Shown: positions 15,619 through 23,819, counted from the first letter of the stretch. The stretch is 64,000 nucleotides of DNA from Phycisphaerae bacterium (GCA_016794925.1 JAEUIW010000009.1:62001-126000); one strand, 5' to 3'. Notes: a model not told the origin generated them from the sequence alone. Numbers and translations are program-made.

Positions 15619-18375
15619 TCAGCAGGGCAGACCAAAGGCGTTGAGGAAATCGAACAGGTCGAAGTCATCCACGCTGGTGTCGCCGTTGAAATCCGCGGAC
15701 GGGTTGTTCGCGTTGAACGCGTTGAGGAAATCGAACAGGTCGAAGTCGTCCACGCTGGTGTCGCCGTTGAAATCGGCGGGGCACCCGCAGGTGGCCAGCT
15801 GGACGGAGAACGCGTCCACCGCGGCCTCGACCGTGGAGGGGCCGCCCAGATCGGAGGCCGTGAACCGGAACTTCATGGTGGCGGTGGGGGGCAGGAAATC
15901 GGAGATCTTGAAGGACTTGAAGCGCCATCCGCCGCCCGCGTCGGGGCCCGCCGGCCCGACGGTCTCGAGGGTGACCCACGACGAGCCGTTGTTGTTCGAG
16001 GCGGCGACGGTCATGATGTCCTGGTTGGGGTTCCCGCCGTTGTTGTTCGAGAACCACCGGGCGTACGAGACGGTGAACTCGCCGCCGGTGGCGTTGATGG
16101 TGGGGGTGGTGAGGGTCACGGTGCCGGCGACGTCGCGGTTGGCCGTGTTGTCGGTGACGTAGCACCGGCCCGAGCCGTCGAAGTCGCCCTCAGGGTCGCC
16201 GGCGTCGGCGTTGACCGGCACGGCGCGGGCCCACGACCCGACGCCGAACATGTTCGTGTTGGTCCGCGTCCAGCCCGTGTCGGTCTCGAAATTGTCCGTG
16301 AACGCGACCGTCAGCGTGCTCGCGGCGGTGGCGGTGTACGCGGCCAAGGGTGCACCGTCGGGGCTCGTGACGAAGGTGACGCCGTTGGCCTGCGCGGAGA
16401 TGTAGTACCGCACCGGCGTGCCGCACGTGGAAGCGGGGAAGACCGCCTCGTAGGTGTTGACGCCGATGGGATTCAGCGCGTACGCCGCGAAGCTGCCGTC
16501 GTTCTCGGGGTCGGCGAAGAGCTTGGTCGAGCCCGGGGTGATCACGGTGTTGTTCACGGGCAGGATCTGCACCACGAACGCGGGGCCGCCCGCGGGGTCG
16601 ATGAGCGCGGGACGCCCGTTGGGGAAGTTGTAGTTGATGAGGTTCAGCGCCGGCCCGGGCATGTTGTGCAGGCTGAAGCCCTGCTGGATGTACGCGTAGT
16701 TGGGGGTGCCGTTGGTGATGTCCGTGTCGGTGTCGTCCAGGGTCATCACGTCGATCGTGATCTGCGGGGTGATCTCCGTCCCGGTGTGCAGAAGGACGCT
16801 GTTGCACGCCAGGTCCGAGAGGATGTCGAGGTAGCCGGACACGCTCGCGGCGACCATCGCGTTGCGGGTGTCCCAGAAGCACCCGGTGATGAGCTGGCCG
16901 CAGTCGTGGATCTCGCCGTTGCACGGGTACATCTTGTTGTTCACCGCGCTCCGGATGCCGGAGTTGCAGTCGCCCGTGAAGCCGTAGCCGAGGATGGGGT
17001 CGTCCGAGATGATGACGCCCATCAGGTCGCCGAAGCCCTCGCCGTACATCCCCTGCCCGGAGCCGGCGACGGCGACGATGTGGTGCCCGTATTCGTGATG
17101 GACGACGTCACCGTACGCCGTGTCGGGGCAGCCGCCGCCGGCCGGGTAAAAGTTGATCGAGCCGCCGTCGTAGAACGCGTTGCAGGTTCCCGAGACCATG
17201 ACGTTCACGCGGAACTCGGCCTGCGCGGGGATGGTCGGGAACGTGGGGGCGAACGTGAGCAGGTGGTCGCGGACGACGTTGGCGTTGTAATACGCGTTGA
17301 CGCTGGCCCGGTCACGCTCGACGTTGTTGGGCTGGTTGTGAACGAAGTTCGCCGGGCCGGGGGGGGTGATGCTCTGCGTGAGCACGGTGGCATCGGCCGA
17401 AGGCGTGAAGACCCGGAACCACTGCCCGCGGATGCCGCTGGACAGGCTCACGGCGGTCGTGCCCGAGTAGGGCATCACGAAGTTGCCGTTCTTGTCGGCG
17501 AACACCGTCGTCGTGCCGCGCACCACGCGTGCGTAGGGCAGCGGTGTCAGGACTTCCGTCGCGCAGTTGTCGGCCTTCTTGCCCGGGGTCACCATCGCCT
17601 TGACGGTCCCGGGGATGTCAACGTGCGAGATCAGGCTGCGGCTGTGCAGCACCTCACCGGTCGCCGCGTCGGTCACGAACAACCACTTCTCATAGACGTT
17701 CGCCCCCGGCGCACCCTTCGACCCTTCGAACACGGTGGCGACGCGGGCCGGCGCCGGTTCGTCGGAGGTACCCGCGTAGATCACCGTCGTCGCGGGCGTG
17801 AAGGCGTCCAGGCCCGGTTTGAGTGCGATCGCCGCGGCGCGGCCGGCCTCGGCGTTGGGGGACGCCGCCAGGGCGCGATCGGGTCGGAACGCCCCGAGGT
17901 CCCGGAGGGCGGAACGCGCGAGCACGAGCGGGAAGCCCGTCTCGTTGCGGACCAGCAGGCGCAGGTCCGACTCGAACACGGGGAGCCCGTCGCGAGTCTG
18001 CAGGAACGACACGAGCGAGAATTTGTACCCGCCATTGTCCCGATCGATCATGATCTGACGGACGTGGGCGTTATCGGCCGCGAGCGAGCCCGGGCTGAGG
18101 TCCGAAGCCGGAACTCCAAAGAGCGTCACGGCGCTGCCCTCGATGAAGGCGGATGCGGTGGCGACCGGCGATGCGCCCTGCGCGAACGCCTGACCGTAGA
18201 CCGAGGTCACACGCCCGGAAGAGGTGTACAGATGTGTTCGGGGATGGGCATCAAGGAACTGAGAACGCGTGATCGCGTTCGGAGTTTCGTTGATGGGTCC
18301 GGGCAGAGCGCTGCCGCCCGCAGCAAAGACCAGAGCCAGACACGACGACAGAGCAACACCAGCGGTTGGCAGCAT
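15619..18375 (-). CDS. secreted zinc metallopeptidase with paired dockerin-like tail
   Basis: About 918 aa. ATG 18375 is chosen because GGAGG lies 6 nt upstream and it opens a clean signal peptide (MLPTAGVALSSCLALVFAAGGSA). A propeptide-like region (FTP/PepSY-type, HVRQIMIDRDNGGYKFSLVSFLQ) covers the first third. The catalytic core has VVHHEYGHHIV (HExxH zinc site) and GEGFGDLMG, whose Glu is the likely third ligand, then the Cys-containing GEIHDCGQLITGCFWDTRN. A jelly-roll-like domain follows, and the end has two 27-residue repeats with an EF-hand loop (DFNGDTSVDDFDLFDFL) and a terminal Cys. It is probably exported and surface-bound through this tail. The exact peptidase family (M4/M36-like) is unresolved. 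Confidence 0.85.
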   Translation of the reverse strand: MLPTAGVALSSCLALVFAAGGSALPGPINETPNAITRSQFLDAHPRTHLYTSSGRVTSVYGQAFAQGASPVATASAFIEGSAVTLFGVPASDLSPGSLAADNAHVRQIMIDRDNGGYKFSLVSFLQTRDGLPVFESDLRLLVRNETGFPLVLARSALRDLGAFRPDRALAASPNAEAGRAAAIALKPGLDAFTPATTVIYAGTSDEPAPARVATVFEGSKGAPGANVYEKWLFVTDAATGEVLHSRSLISHVDIPGTVKAMVTPGKKADNCATEVLTPLPYARVVRGTTTVFADKNGNFVMPYSGTTAVSLSSGIRGQWFRVFTPSADATVLTQSITPPGPANFVHNQPNNVERDRASVNAYYNANVVRDHLLTFAPTFPTIPAQAEFRVNVMVSGTCNAFYDGGSINFYPAGGGCPDTAYGDVVHHEYGHHIVAVAGSGQGMYGEGFGDLMGVIISDDPILGYGFTGDCNSGIRSAVNNKMYPCNGEIHDCGQLITGCFWDTRNAMVAASVSGYLDILSDLACNSVLLHTGTEITPQITIDVMTLDDTDTDITNGTPNYAYIQQGFSLHNMPGPALNLINYNFPNGRPALIDPAGGPAFVVQILPVNNTVITPGSTKLFADPENDGSFAAYALNPIGVNTYEAVFPASTCGTPVRYYISAQANGVTFVTSPDGAPLAAYTATAASTLTVAFTDNFETDTGWTRTNTNMFGVGSWARAVPVNADAGDPEGDFDGSGRCYVTDNTANRDVAGTVTLTTPTINATGGEFTVSYARWFSNNNGGNPNQDIMTVAASNNNGSSWVTLETVGPAGPDAGGGWRFKSFKISDFLPPTATMKFRFTASDLGGPSTVEAAVDAFSVQLATCGCPADFNGDTSVDDFDLFDFLNAFNANNPSADFNGDTSVDDFDLFDFLNAFGLPC
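15622..15780 (-). repeat. two dockerin-like EF-hand repeats in the peptidase tail
   Basis: Two near-identical 27-residue units, D-x-N-x-D-x-S-V-x-x-x-D, match a calcium-binding EF-hand loop like that of type I dockerins. The same tail recurs at 20915-21068 in another secreted protein. Confidence 0.85.
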
Positions 18376-18564
18376 CTCCAGCCTCCATTCGATCAATTGA
18401 GTGTGGACGTTGAGAAAAATCGGTCGGAGTCATGCCACGGACGAGACGTACCGCGCACCCGCTTCGGTCACGCGTGGCTATGAAAGATTACCAGTCGGAT
18501 GCCGAAAGGTTCCAAATCGGACGGAATTTTCCGGTATTGACGCGCACGCGGGCTTGGGTGCGAG

Positions 18565-19338
18565 TTACCGGTCCTGTCCCTGCTCATTCGAATCCGGGGG
18601 ATCCGACACATCATCGGGGATTCCCGAATCGTCCTCGGTGAGCGCGCGGGAGATCGAATACTCGCCCGACATCCACCGATTGAGGTCGGCCATGCGGCAT
18701 TTCTCATCGGCGAAGGGATACGTCGGCGAGTCCGGGGCGACTTTCCGACCCGAGATGGGGCATGTGGTCCAGTCTCGGCCCTGAGACGGGGGTGGGGGGC
18801 TCTCGGTGCGAACGAGCTCTTCCCAGCCGGGCCGGCCCTGCCAGGACGAGGGCGCCGAGACGCTCACGCGTCGGCTCTGCGCGCCCGTGTGCTGCATCCC
18901 GATCCGTGCTGTGCGCTCCGGGCCGGGCAGCGCACGTTCGATCTTCTCGGCCCATTCGATCACGACCGCGGCGCTGCCGTCGATGATGCGATCCCAGCCG
19001 ATGGTGTCGAGCTCGTCGGCGGAATGAAGGCGGTATGCGTCAATATGAACCAAGGGCACCGTGCGAGCCGAGGGCGACGGGTCGGCCCCGGTCCCGGATT
19101 GCGCGGCGTCGTTCGGGGGCGCGGAAGGAACATACTCGTGCACCAGCACGAACGTGGGGCTGGACACGCGCTTGGGGTCGATTCCCATGCCCAATGCGAT
19201 GCCGCGGACCAACCGGGTCTTCCCGGCACCCAGCGGTCCGTCGAGGCCGATGAAATCGCCGGCACGGAGGAGCCGCCCGATGGCCCGGCCCAGCGACAGG
19301 GTGTCCGCGAGCGAATGGGAGAAGAACGTGAGAGCCAT
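18565..19338 (-). CDS. tsaE: TsaE fused to a degenerate YacG-like domain
   Basis: 257 aa. Residues 1-155 are TsaE (YjeE), the ATPase needed for tRNA threonylcarbamoyladenosine (t6A37) formation: Walker A GPLGAGKT (34-41), SSPTFVLVHEY, LVHIDAYRLHSADELDTIGWDRI and VVIEWAEKI. A linker leads to residues 191-235, TTCPISGRKV...YPFADEKCRMADLNRWMSGEYSIS, which match the YacG zinc domain (DNA gyrase inhibitor) of CPxCG...PFCSxRC type. Two of its four Cys ligands are replaced (S196, A210); C193 and C214 remain. An acidic tail follows, as in YacG. Free TsaE is about 155 aa, so this is a fusion. TACGGT lies 8 nt upstream. Confidence 0.88.
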   Translation of the reverse strand: MALTFFSHSLADTLSLGRAIGRLLRAGDFIGLDGPLGAGKTRLVRGIALGMGIDPKRVSSPTFVLVHEYVPSAPPNDAAQSGTGADPSPSARTVPLVHIDAYRLHSADELDTIGWDRIIDGSAAVVIEWAEKIERALPGPERTARIGMQHTGAQSRRVSVSAPSSWQGRPGWEELVRTESPPPPSQGRDWTTCPISGRKVAPDSPTYPFADEKCRMADLNRWMSGEYSISRALTEDDSGIPDDVSDPPDSNEQGQDR

Positions 19339-19346
19339 ATGGCATG

Positions 19347-19352
19347 ACCGTA
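19347..19352 (-). promoter_or_regulatory. -10 hexamer TACGGT, tsaE
   Basis: TACGGT on the minus strand ends 8 nt before ATG 19338; no ribosome site. Confidence 0.4.
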
Positions 19353-19438
19353 GCGGACCAACCCCAGTCGGAGCGTACCTCGCGCCTTGTTCTTCGTTGG
19401 AGGCAGTGCGATTATCGGGCCCCCTCGGCTGGCGGCTC

Positions 19439-19466
19439 TTGTCGGGACCTATTCCACTCGTATACT
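19439..19466 (+). promoter_or_regulatory. sigma-70-like promoter of the propeller gene
   Basis: TTGTCG, a 16-nt spacer and TATACT lie 45 nt upstream of ATG 19512, leaving a leader with an AGGGGAG ribosome site 8 nt before the start. Confidence 0.6.
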
Positions 19467-19511
19467 GGTCAAGCCCGCTTTGTGCCGTGGGATTTCAGGG
19501 GAGTTTTCAAG

Positions 19512-21071
19512 ATGCGTTCGATGTTCCTGACGGTGGTGGCGGCGATCGCACTGTCGGTTCCCGCGTTGGGGCAGACGGTGCCCGCCGGGTTCACGGTGAC
19601 CAATCTGGCGGCATTCACGAGCCCGACGTCGATGGCGATCGCGCCCGACGGGCGGATTTTCGTGGCCCAGCAGAACGGGCTTCTGAGGATTTACAAGCCG
19701 AACGGGACCACGGTCACGTTTCACACATTCACGGGTCTGTCCACCGCCGGCGAGCGCGGGCTGATCGGCGTGGCGTTTGACCCGAATTTCGCGGTGAATC
19801 AGTATGTGTACGCCCATGTGACGAGAGCGACCCCGTCGCCGCACAACGAGGTGGTGCGGCTCCGCGCGGCCACGATCGGCAGCGACGTCTCTGATGGCAC
19901 GGAGACAGTCCTGATCGCCATGAACAATCTGGGCGCAACCAACCACAACGGCGGCGCGATCCACTTCGGCCCCGACGGGAAGCTGTACATCGGCGTGGGA
20001 GAGAACGCCGTCCCGGCCAACGCCCAACTCATCACCAACCTGCTGGGGAAGATCCTGCGGATCAACAGCGACGGGACAATCCCGGCGGACAACCCGACCT
20101 CGATCTCGGGAATCGCGGGAACGACCACCGGCGTGAACCGGGCCATCTGGGCGGCGGGGTTGCGGAATCCGTTCACGTTCGCGTTCCATCCCGTGACCGG
20201 GCGCCTCTTCATCAATGACGTCGGGCAGAATGCGTGGGAGGAGATCAACGAGGGCGGCGCGGGCCGGAACTACGGCTGGTCCGCGACCGAGGGCGATTTC
20301 TCGCAGTCTTCGTTCCCGAATTTCACCCGGCCGTTCTTCGCGTACAGCCACTCCGAGGGTTTCGCGATCTCGGGCGGCGCGTTCTATCGCCCGCCGGCGC
20401 ACTCGTTTCCGCCCGCGTTTTTCGACGTCTATTTCTACGCCGACTATGTGTCGGACTGGATCCGACGCATCGATCCGGTCACCAAGGCGGTGACGGCCTT
20501 CGCCACGGGCGCGTCCGGGATCGTGGACATGATCGTGGACCCGGAGGGCCGCCTGGTGATTCTCATCCGGGACAGTTCCCCGCAGCTGCGCCGGATCAGC
20601 TACACGGCGGCGCTGCCGCCGACCATCATCACCGAGCCCGCGGGGGTGGCGATCGTCTCGGGCGCGCCCGCGTGTTTCACGGTGTATGCGGCGGGGAATC
20701 AACCCCTTTCCTACCAGTGGAAGCGGAACAACGTCGCCATCGCGGACGGCCCCGGCGGCGCATCCGCGGGCGGCGGCACGGTCTCGGGCGCGACGTCGCA
20801 GGCGCTGACGGTCGCGGACGCCCGGCTCTCGGACGCGGGCGTCTACACGGTCGTGGTCAGCAACGGGGCAGGATCCGATACGAGCGTCAACGCGACGCTC
20901 ACGGTGTCTTGCCCAGCGGACTACAACGGCGACACCAGCGTTGATGATTTCGATCTGTTCGATTTTCTCAACGATTTCAACGCCAACAACAACGCCGCGG
21001 ACTACAACGCGGACACCAGCGTTGACGATTTCGACCTCTTCGACTTCCTCAATGATTTCAACTCCTGCTGA
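19512..21071 (+). CDS. secreted sorbosone/glucose-dehydrogenase-like propeller with dockerin-like tail
   Basis: 519 aa from ATG 19512 (AGGGGAG 8 nt upstream). A signal peptide (MRSMFLTVVAAIALSVPALG) leads into a GSDH-type six-bladed beta-propeller (PF07995): IAPDGRIFVAQQNGLLRIY, GLSTAGERGLIGVAFDPNF, HNGGAIHFGPDGKLYIGVGENA, AGLRNPFTFAFHPVTGRLFINDVGQNAWEEIN. Soluble relatives use PQQ to oxidise sugars, but many secreted members have no proven activity. Residues about 375-465 form an Ig-like domain (PACFTVYAAGNQPLSYQWKRN, LSDAGVYTVVVSN). The last 55 residues are two EF-hand repeats ending in Cys, as in the peptidase at 15619. The protein is probably exported and anchored. Confidence 0.87.
   Translation: MRSMFLTVVAAIALSVPALGQTVPAGFTVTNLAAFTSPTSMAIAPDGRIFVAQQNGLLRIYKPNGTTVTFHTFTGLSTAGERGLIGVAFDPNFAVNQYVYAHVTRATPSPHNEVVRLRAATIGSDVSDGTETVLIAMNNLGATNHNGGAIHFGPDGKLYIGVGENAVPANAQLITNLLGKILRINSDGTIPADNPTSISGIAGTTTGVNRAIWAAGLRNPFTFAFHPVTGRLFINDVGQNAWEEINEGGAGRNYGWSATEGDFSQSSFPNFTRPFFAYSHSEGFAISGGAFYRPPAHSFPPAFFDVYFYADYVSDWIRRIDPVTKAVTAFATGASGIVDMIVDPEGRLVILIRDSSPQLRRISYTAALPPTIITEPAGVAIVSGAPACFTVYAAGNQPLSYQWKRNNVAIADGPGGASAGGGTVSGATSQALTVADARLSDAGVYTVVVSNGAGSDTSVNATLTVSCPADYNGDTSVDDFDLFDFLNDFNANNNAADYNADTSVDDFDLFDFLNDFNSC
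20915..21068 (+). repeat. two dockerin-like EF-hand repeats in the propeller tail
   Basis: Units ADYNGDTSVDDFDLFDFL and ADYNADTSVDDFDLFDFL are 27 residues apart and end in Ser-Cys. They closely match the peptidase tail at 15622-15780. Confidence 0.85.
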
Positions 21072-21094
21072 GCGCGGCCGCGCGAACGCGTGGG

Positions 21095-21994
21095 TCAGTG
21101 CTGCCAGCCGAATGCCGCGGCGTCGTGCGCGTTCCCGTCGGGGTCGAGGATGACGCACCCGCTCCCCGCGGCCGCCAGGCCGATGCGGCTGAAGCGCACG
21201 CCCGTTTCCGGGCAGCACGCCGGCTCGGGTACGCCCGGACCCGGCATGGCCAGGGTGAACAGCAGCTCGTGGTCCTCGCCGTCGCCGGCCGCGGCGCGCC
21301 AGTCGGTCACGCCCGGACTGAGCGGCACACGGCGAGCGTCGATCTCGATGCGGACGCCCGACGCGCGCGCGACCCGGGCCGCGTCGAGCCCCAGACCGTC
21401 CGAGACGTCGATCATCGAGGTCAGGCGAGCGCCCAGCGATTCGCAGAGGAACGCGGCCTCTCTGAGGCGCGGCTCGAACCGCGCGTGATGGCCCGACGCG
21501 AACGAACCGCCCAGCGACCCGGAGACGAACACGAGGTCGCCCGGGCGCGCCCCGGCGCGCGTCACGGGCCCGCGTTCCGGATGCGGTGCGCCGATCACCG
21601 TCATGCTCAGCACCATCGGGCCACTGGTCCGCGCCAGGTCCCCCCCGACCAGCGGGCACCCGAGCAACGCGGCCCAGTGGAACAGGCGGGCGTTGAGCTC
21701 GTCCGCGTGTGCGAAGCCGTCAGGGATCGCCCCTGTGGCCAGGCTCCAGAGCGGGCGTCCGCCCATCGCCGCGAGGTCCGACAGATTTCGAGCGACCAGC
21801 TTGCGGGCGATGAGGTCCGGTTCGGTTCCCGGGGTGAAGTGCCGCCCCTCGACGACCTGATCCGCCGCCAGCAGCAGGGTGTCGCCGGCGGGTGTGCGCA
21901 CCGCGGCGGCATCGTCGCCCGGGCCGAGGACGACGGACGGGGGCAGCCCGCGTGAGCGTTCGAAGATCCGGCGGAGCAGCTCCTCTTCACGCAC
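21095..21994 (-). CDS. thiL: thiamine-monophosphate kinase
   Basis: 299 aa; converts thiamine monophosphate to the diphosphate cofactor, the last step of thiamine synthesis. It shows GPGDDAAAV (metal/ATP loop), LAADQVVEGRHF, ARNLSDLAAMGGRP, GGDLART, MIDVSDGLGLD and AGDGEDHELLF, in family order and at family length (AIR synthase-like fold). GTG 21994 has AGGAG about 8 nt upstream; that site overlaps the TAG stop of the DUF2798 gene, so the two are cotranscribed. It converges with the propeller gene (23 bp apart). No TPP riboswitch or other thiamine gene is visible nearby. Confidence 0.94.
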   Translation of the reverse strand: MREEELLRRIFERSRGLPPSVVLGPGDDAAAVRTPAGDTLLLAADQVVEGRHFTPGTEPDLIARKLVARNLSDLAAMGGRPLWSLATGAIPDGFAHADELNARLFHWAALLGCPLVGGDLARTSGPMVLSMTVIGAPHPERGPVTRAGARPGDLVFVSGSLGGSFASGHHARFEPRLREAAFLCESLGARLTSMIDVSDGLGLDAARVARASGVRIEIDARRVPLSPGVTDWRAAAGDGEDHELLFTLAMPGPGVPEPACCPETGVRFSRIGLAAAGSGCVILDPDGNAHDAAAFGWQH

Positions 21995-22003
21995 GTGGGG
22001 CTC

Positions 22004-22231
22004 CTAGGAGCGGCAGAAGTGTTCGGCCAGCTTTCGCAGGGGAGGGGCGATGAGCAACGCCACCGGCACCGCCACGAGCGTGCTGATCCCGAACGCACGC
22101 CCCCACCGCCACAGGAAGCCGCTCGACAGGCCGGAATTCAGCAGCGTCATCGCCAGCGACATCGAGGCGCTCATGCACACGCACATGAGCAGGACGAAGA
22201 GGACGTTGGCGCCGCGCCGGGAGAGGAGCAT
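22004..22231 (-). CDS. DUF2798-like small membrane protein
   Basis: 75 aa from ATG 22231, with two predicted membrane helices: ANVLFVLLMCVCMSASMSLAMTLLNSG and FGISTLVAVPVALLIAPPLRKL. The pattern MSxxMTLLNSG...FLWRWGRAFGIS...AxPVALLIAPPLRKL fits DUF2798, inner-membrane proteins of unknown function. Its stop codon lies within the thiL ribosome site, so it forms an operon with thiL. No clear ribosome site or promoter precedes it. It is divergent from the gene at 22314. Confidence 0.75.
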   Translation of the reverse strand: MLLSRRGANVLFVLLMCVCMSASMSLAMTLLNSGLSSGFLWRWGRAFGISTLVAVPVALLIAPPLRKLAEHFCRS

Positions 22232-22299
22232 GCCGGATTGAAGGCGCGGCGGACGCGGGGCGAGCGGGATCGGCCGGCTCGCGCGGCCGTGCGGGCGGG

Positions 22300-22305
22300 T
22301 ACGCT
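22300..22305 (+). promoter_or_regulatory. -10 hexamer TACGCT, gene at 22314
   Basis: TACGCT lies 8 nt before ATG 22314; the gap TCCGCCCC has no ribosome site. Confidence 0.45.
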
Positions 22306-22313
22306 TCCGCCCC

Positions 22314-22799
22314 ATGCCCACGACCGAGCAGCTGGAGTTCGTCAAGGTGGTGCTGCAGATCGGATCCTCGTTGATCTTCGCGGCGGGTCTGATCTACACG
22401 GCGGTCCAGTTCCGTCACCACCGCCGAGCCGCGCACGTCGCGAACTTCACCAAGCTGGTGGAGATGCAGATGCAGCTTCGGCGGATGCGGGTGGAGAACC
22501 CCGCGCTCGCCAAGGTGTACACCCACGACGTGCTGGACCTGCGGACCGAAGACGACATCCGATTCTATTTCTTCAACCTCATGCAGCTCTCGCTGTTCGA
22601 GATCGCGTGGTACAGCTACCACCAGGGCCAGTTGAGCGACGCGTACTACCGCTCATGGGAATCGCGGATGCGGATCATCGCCTCGGAGGAGACGTTCCGC
22701 CGGATGATGGCCAGCCCCTCGATGAAGATCATGCACGACGACTTCCAGCGGTACATCCAGCGCATGATCGCCGAGGTGAGCCCGGATCCGCGCGGCTGA
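22314..22799 (+). CDS. hypothetical membrane-anchored protein
   Basis: 161 aa. One N-terminal membrane helix (VVLQIGSSLIFAAGLIYTAVQF) is followed by a mostly helical, charged cytoplasmic part: KLVEMQMQLRRMRVENPALAKVY, DDIRFYFFNLMQLSLFEIAWYSYHQGQLSDAYYRSWESRM. The Tyr/Trp-rich helix and the AW(Y/x)SYxxGQLSDxYxxSWxxRM pattern recall uncharacterised membrane proteins found beside small envelope genes, but I cannot name the family. Codon use is typical of the window. It converges with the pseudopilin at 22809; both stops lie inside one hairpin (22792-22816). Confidence 0.75.
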   Translation: MPTTEQLEFVKVVLQIGSSLIFAAGLIYTAVQFRHHRRAAHVANFTKLVEMQMQLRRMRVENPALAKVYTHDVLDLRTEDDIRFYFFNLMQLSLFEIAWYSYHQGQLSDAYYRSWESRMRIIASEETFRRMMASPSMKIMHDDFQRYIQRMIAEVSPDPRG

Positions 22800-22816
22800 C
22801 GGCCGCGGTCAGCCGC
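22792..22816. terminator. hairpin spanning two convergent stop codons
   Basis: Nine-base inverted repeat 22792-22800 / 22808-22816 with a 7-nt loop. The TGA stops of the two convergent genes lie in opposite arms. There is no T-run, so it may act as a weak bidirectional terminator or 3'-end stabiliser. Confidence 0.5.
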
Positions 22817-23672
22817 CGCCGCCGGGCAGGTCGCTGAAGACCGTGGTCCATTTCGTGGTGAACCGGCGACCGGGGAGCGTCTCCAGGTAGGCCGCGTGCC
22901 CGTCCACGAAGAGCATCACCGACTTGCCCTGGTGGCCGTACCAGTTGGGGAGGCGTCGCTTCGGGTTGGTATCGCCGAGCGCCGCAACGGACAGGTGCGG
23001 GTCGGACAACCACGCGAACTTCCACGGCGTCACGCCCTGCCCGGAGGCGAACCGCTGCGCGCCCGCCGCCATGCGCTGCTCGAAACCCGTCGGCAGACCC
23101 GGCTGGTCCCACCAGATCGCGTTCCAGAGGTAGCTCGTGCCGACATCGTCGTAGGTCGAGACCGTCAGGTTCCGCTGCGGCCAGGATCGCTCGTACGACC
23201 ACGAATCGAGATCATCCCGCAGGGCGGGGGCCTGGTCGTTGAGCCTGCGGGCGTCGTTCATGGGCAGGCGCGCGGGCGGCGGCGGGGCCGTGAACGTCAC
23301 GTCCGGCTGAGCGTAAGAGTTGAAGGGGCGGTCCGCGGCCTCCACGTCGAACCCGCCGCCCGATGCGTTGAACCAGAACGGGTGGTTGTTCTTTCCCGCG
23401 GCGCTCCACGCGCACCAGCCGACCAGAGAGTTGTTGGTCTGCCTGCTGCTGCCGCGCGGCGTGTACGTGAGGGTGAGCGGCAGGAAGTTCTGGTTGTCGT
23501 TCCGGTACAGCCCGGCGGCCGTGCCCAGCCAGCCGAGCTTGGACAGCCCCCGGGTCGGCCCGTGCACGATGTCCCGCCCCGGCCCCATGCCCGCCAACAC
23601 CGCAAGCAGGATTCCCGAGGCCGCGGCCGATGCGACCGCTTCGCGAAGCGCGAACGCGCGAGTATTGACCAT
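22809..23672 (-). CDS. prepilin-like protein with H-X9-DG motif (2 of 3), divergent
   Basis: 287 aa from ATG 23672, with a GGAG-like site about 8 nt upstream and TACACT 40 nt upstream. The N-terminus RAFALREAVASAAASGILLAVLAGM keeps the pseudopilin pattern (F at +1, E at +5 as AFALRE, then a hydrophobic helix) but in a worn form with extra charge and small residues. The C-terminus has HQGKSVMLFVDG, exactly H-X9-DG. The middle is Trp/Asn rich (WSAAGKNNHPFWFNASGGGFD, GTSYLWNAIWWDQPG), typical of the family. The weak helix leaves open whether it is still processed and assembled. It is the first gene after aroC, with a 12-G tract between. Confidence 0.72.
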   Translation of the reverse strand: MVNTRAFALREAVASAAASGILLAVLAGMGPGRDIVHGPTRGLSKLGWLGTAAGLYRNDNQNFLPLTLTYTPRGSSRQTNNSLVGWCAWSAAGKNNHPFWFNASGGGFDVEAADRPFNSYAQPDVTFTAPPPPARLPMNDARRLNDQAPALRDDLDSWSYERSWPQRNLTVSTYDDVGTSYLWNAIWWDQPGLPTGFEQRMAAGAQRFASGQGVTPWKFAWLSDPHLSVAALGDTNPKRRLPNWYGHQGKSVMLFVDGHAAYLETLPGRRFTTKWTTVFSDLPGGGG

Positions 23673-23711
23673 GAGTGGCACGCTCCGAAGATCGGCGCGA
23701 CGGATTCTCCG

Positions 23712-23717
23712 AGTGTA
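23712..23717 (-). promoter_or_regulatory. -10 hexamer TACACT, pseudopilin at 22809-23672
   Basis: TACACT on the minus strand, 39 nt before ATG 23672, leaving a leader with a GGAG-like site. Confidence 0.4.
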
Positions 23718-23807
23718 CCACGACCCGAACGGTCCGCAAGGGCGAAGCGCATCCGACCGTCGGATCCTCCGAGAACGCGATGTTCGCGGCGCGCGTGCCC
23801 GGGGGTT

Positions 23808-23819
23808 GGGGGGGGGGGG
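23808..23819. repeat. 12-base G homopolymer
   Basis: Twelve consecutive G on the plus strand, 136-147 bp upstream of the pseudopilin start and 38 bp past the aroC stop. It is the longest homopolymer I noticed in the window. Confidence 0.9.

Noticed and set aside
12046..18483. A 6.4-kb open frame on the plus strand opposite the VWA, BatA, DUF58 and peptidase genes
   Set aside because: It is low complexity, Arg/Gly/Val rich and without domains, and it runs antisense to four genes with clear families and terminators. High GC removes stop codons in the opposing frame.
18376..18564. TTGGAA and TAATCT as promoter of the metallopeptidase gene
   Set aside because: The spacer is 19 nt and the leader would be over 100 nt; this is too weak to list as a feature.
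19449..21659. A long minus-strand frame across the propeller gene
   Set aside because: The translated sequence is Arg-rich and has no recognisable domain; the plus-strand propeller and the thiL gene explain the region.
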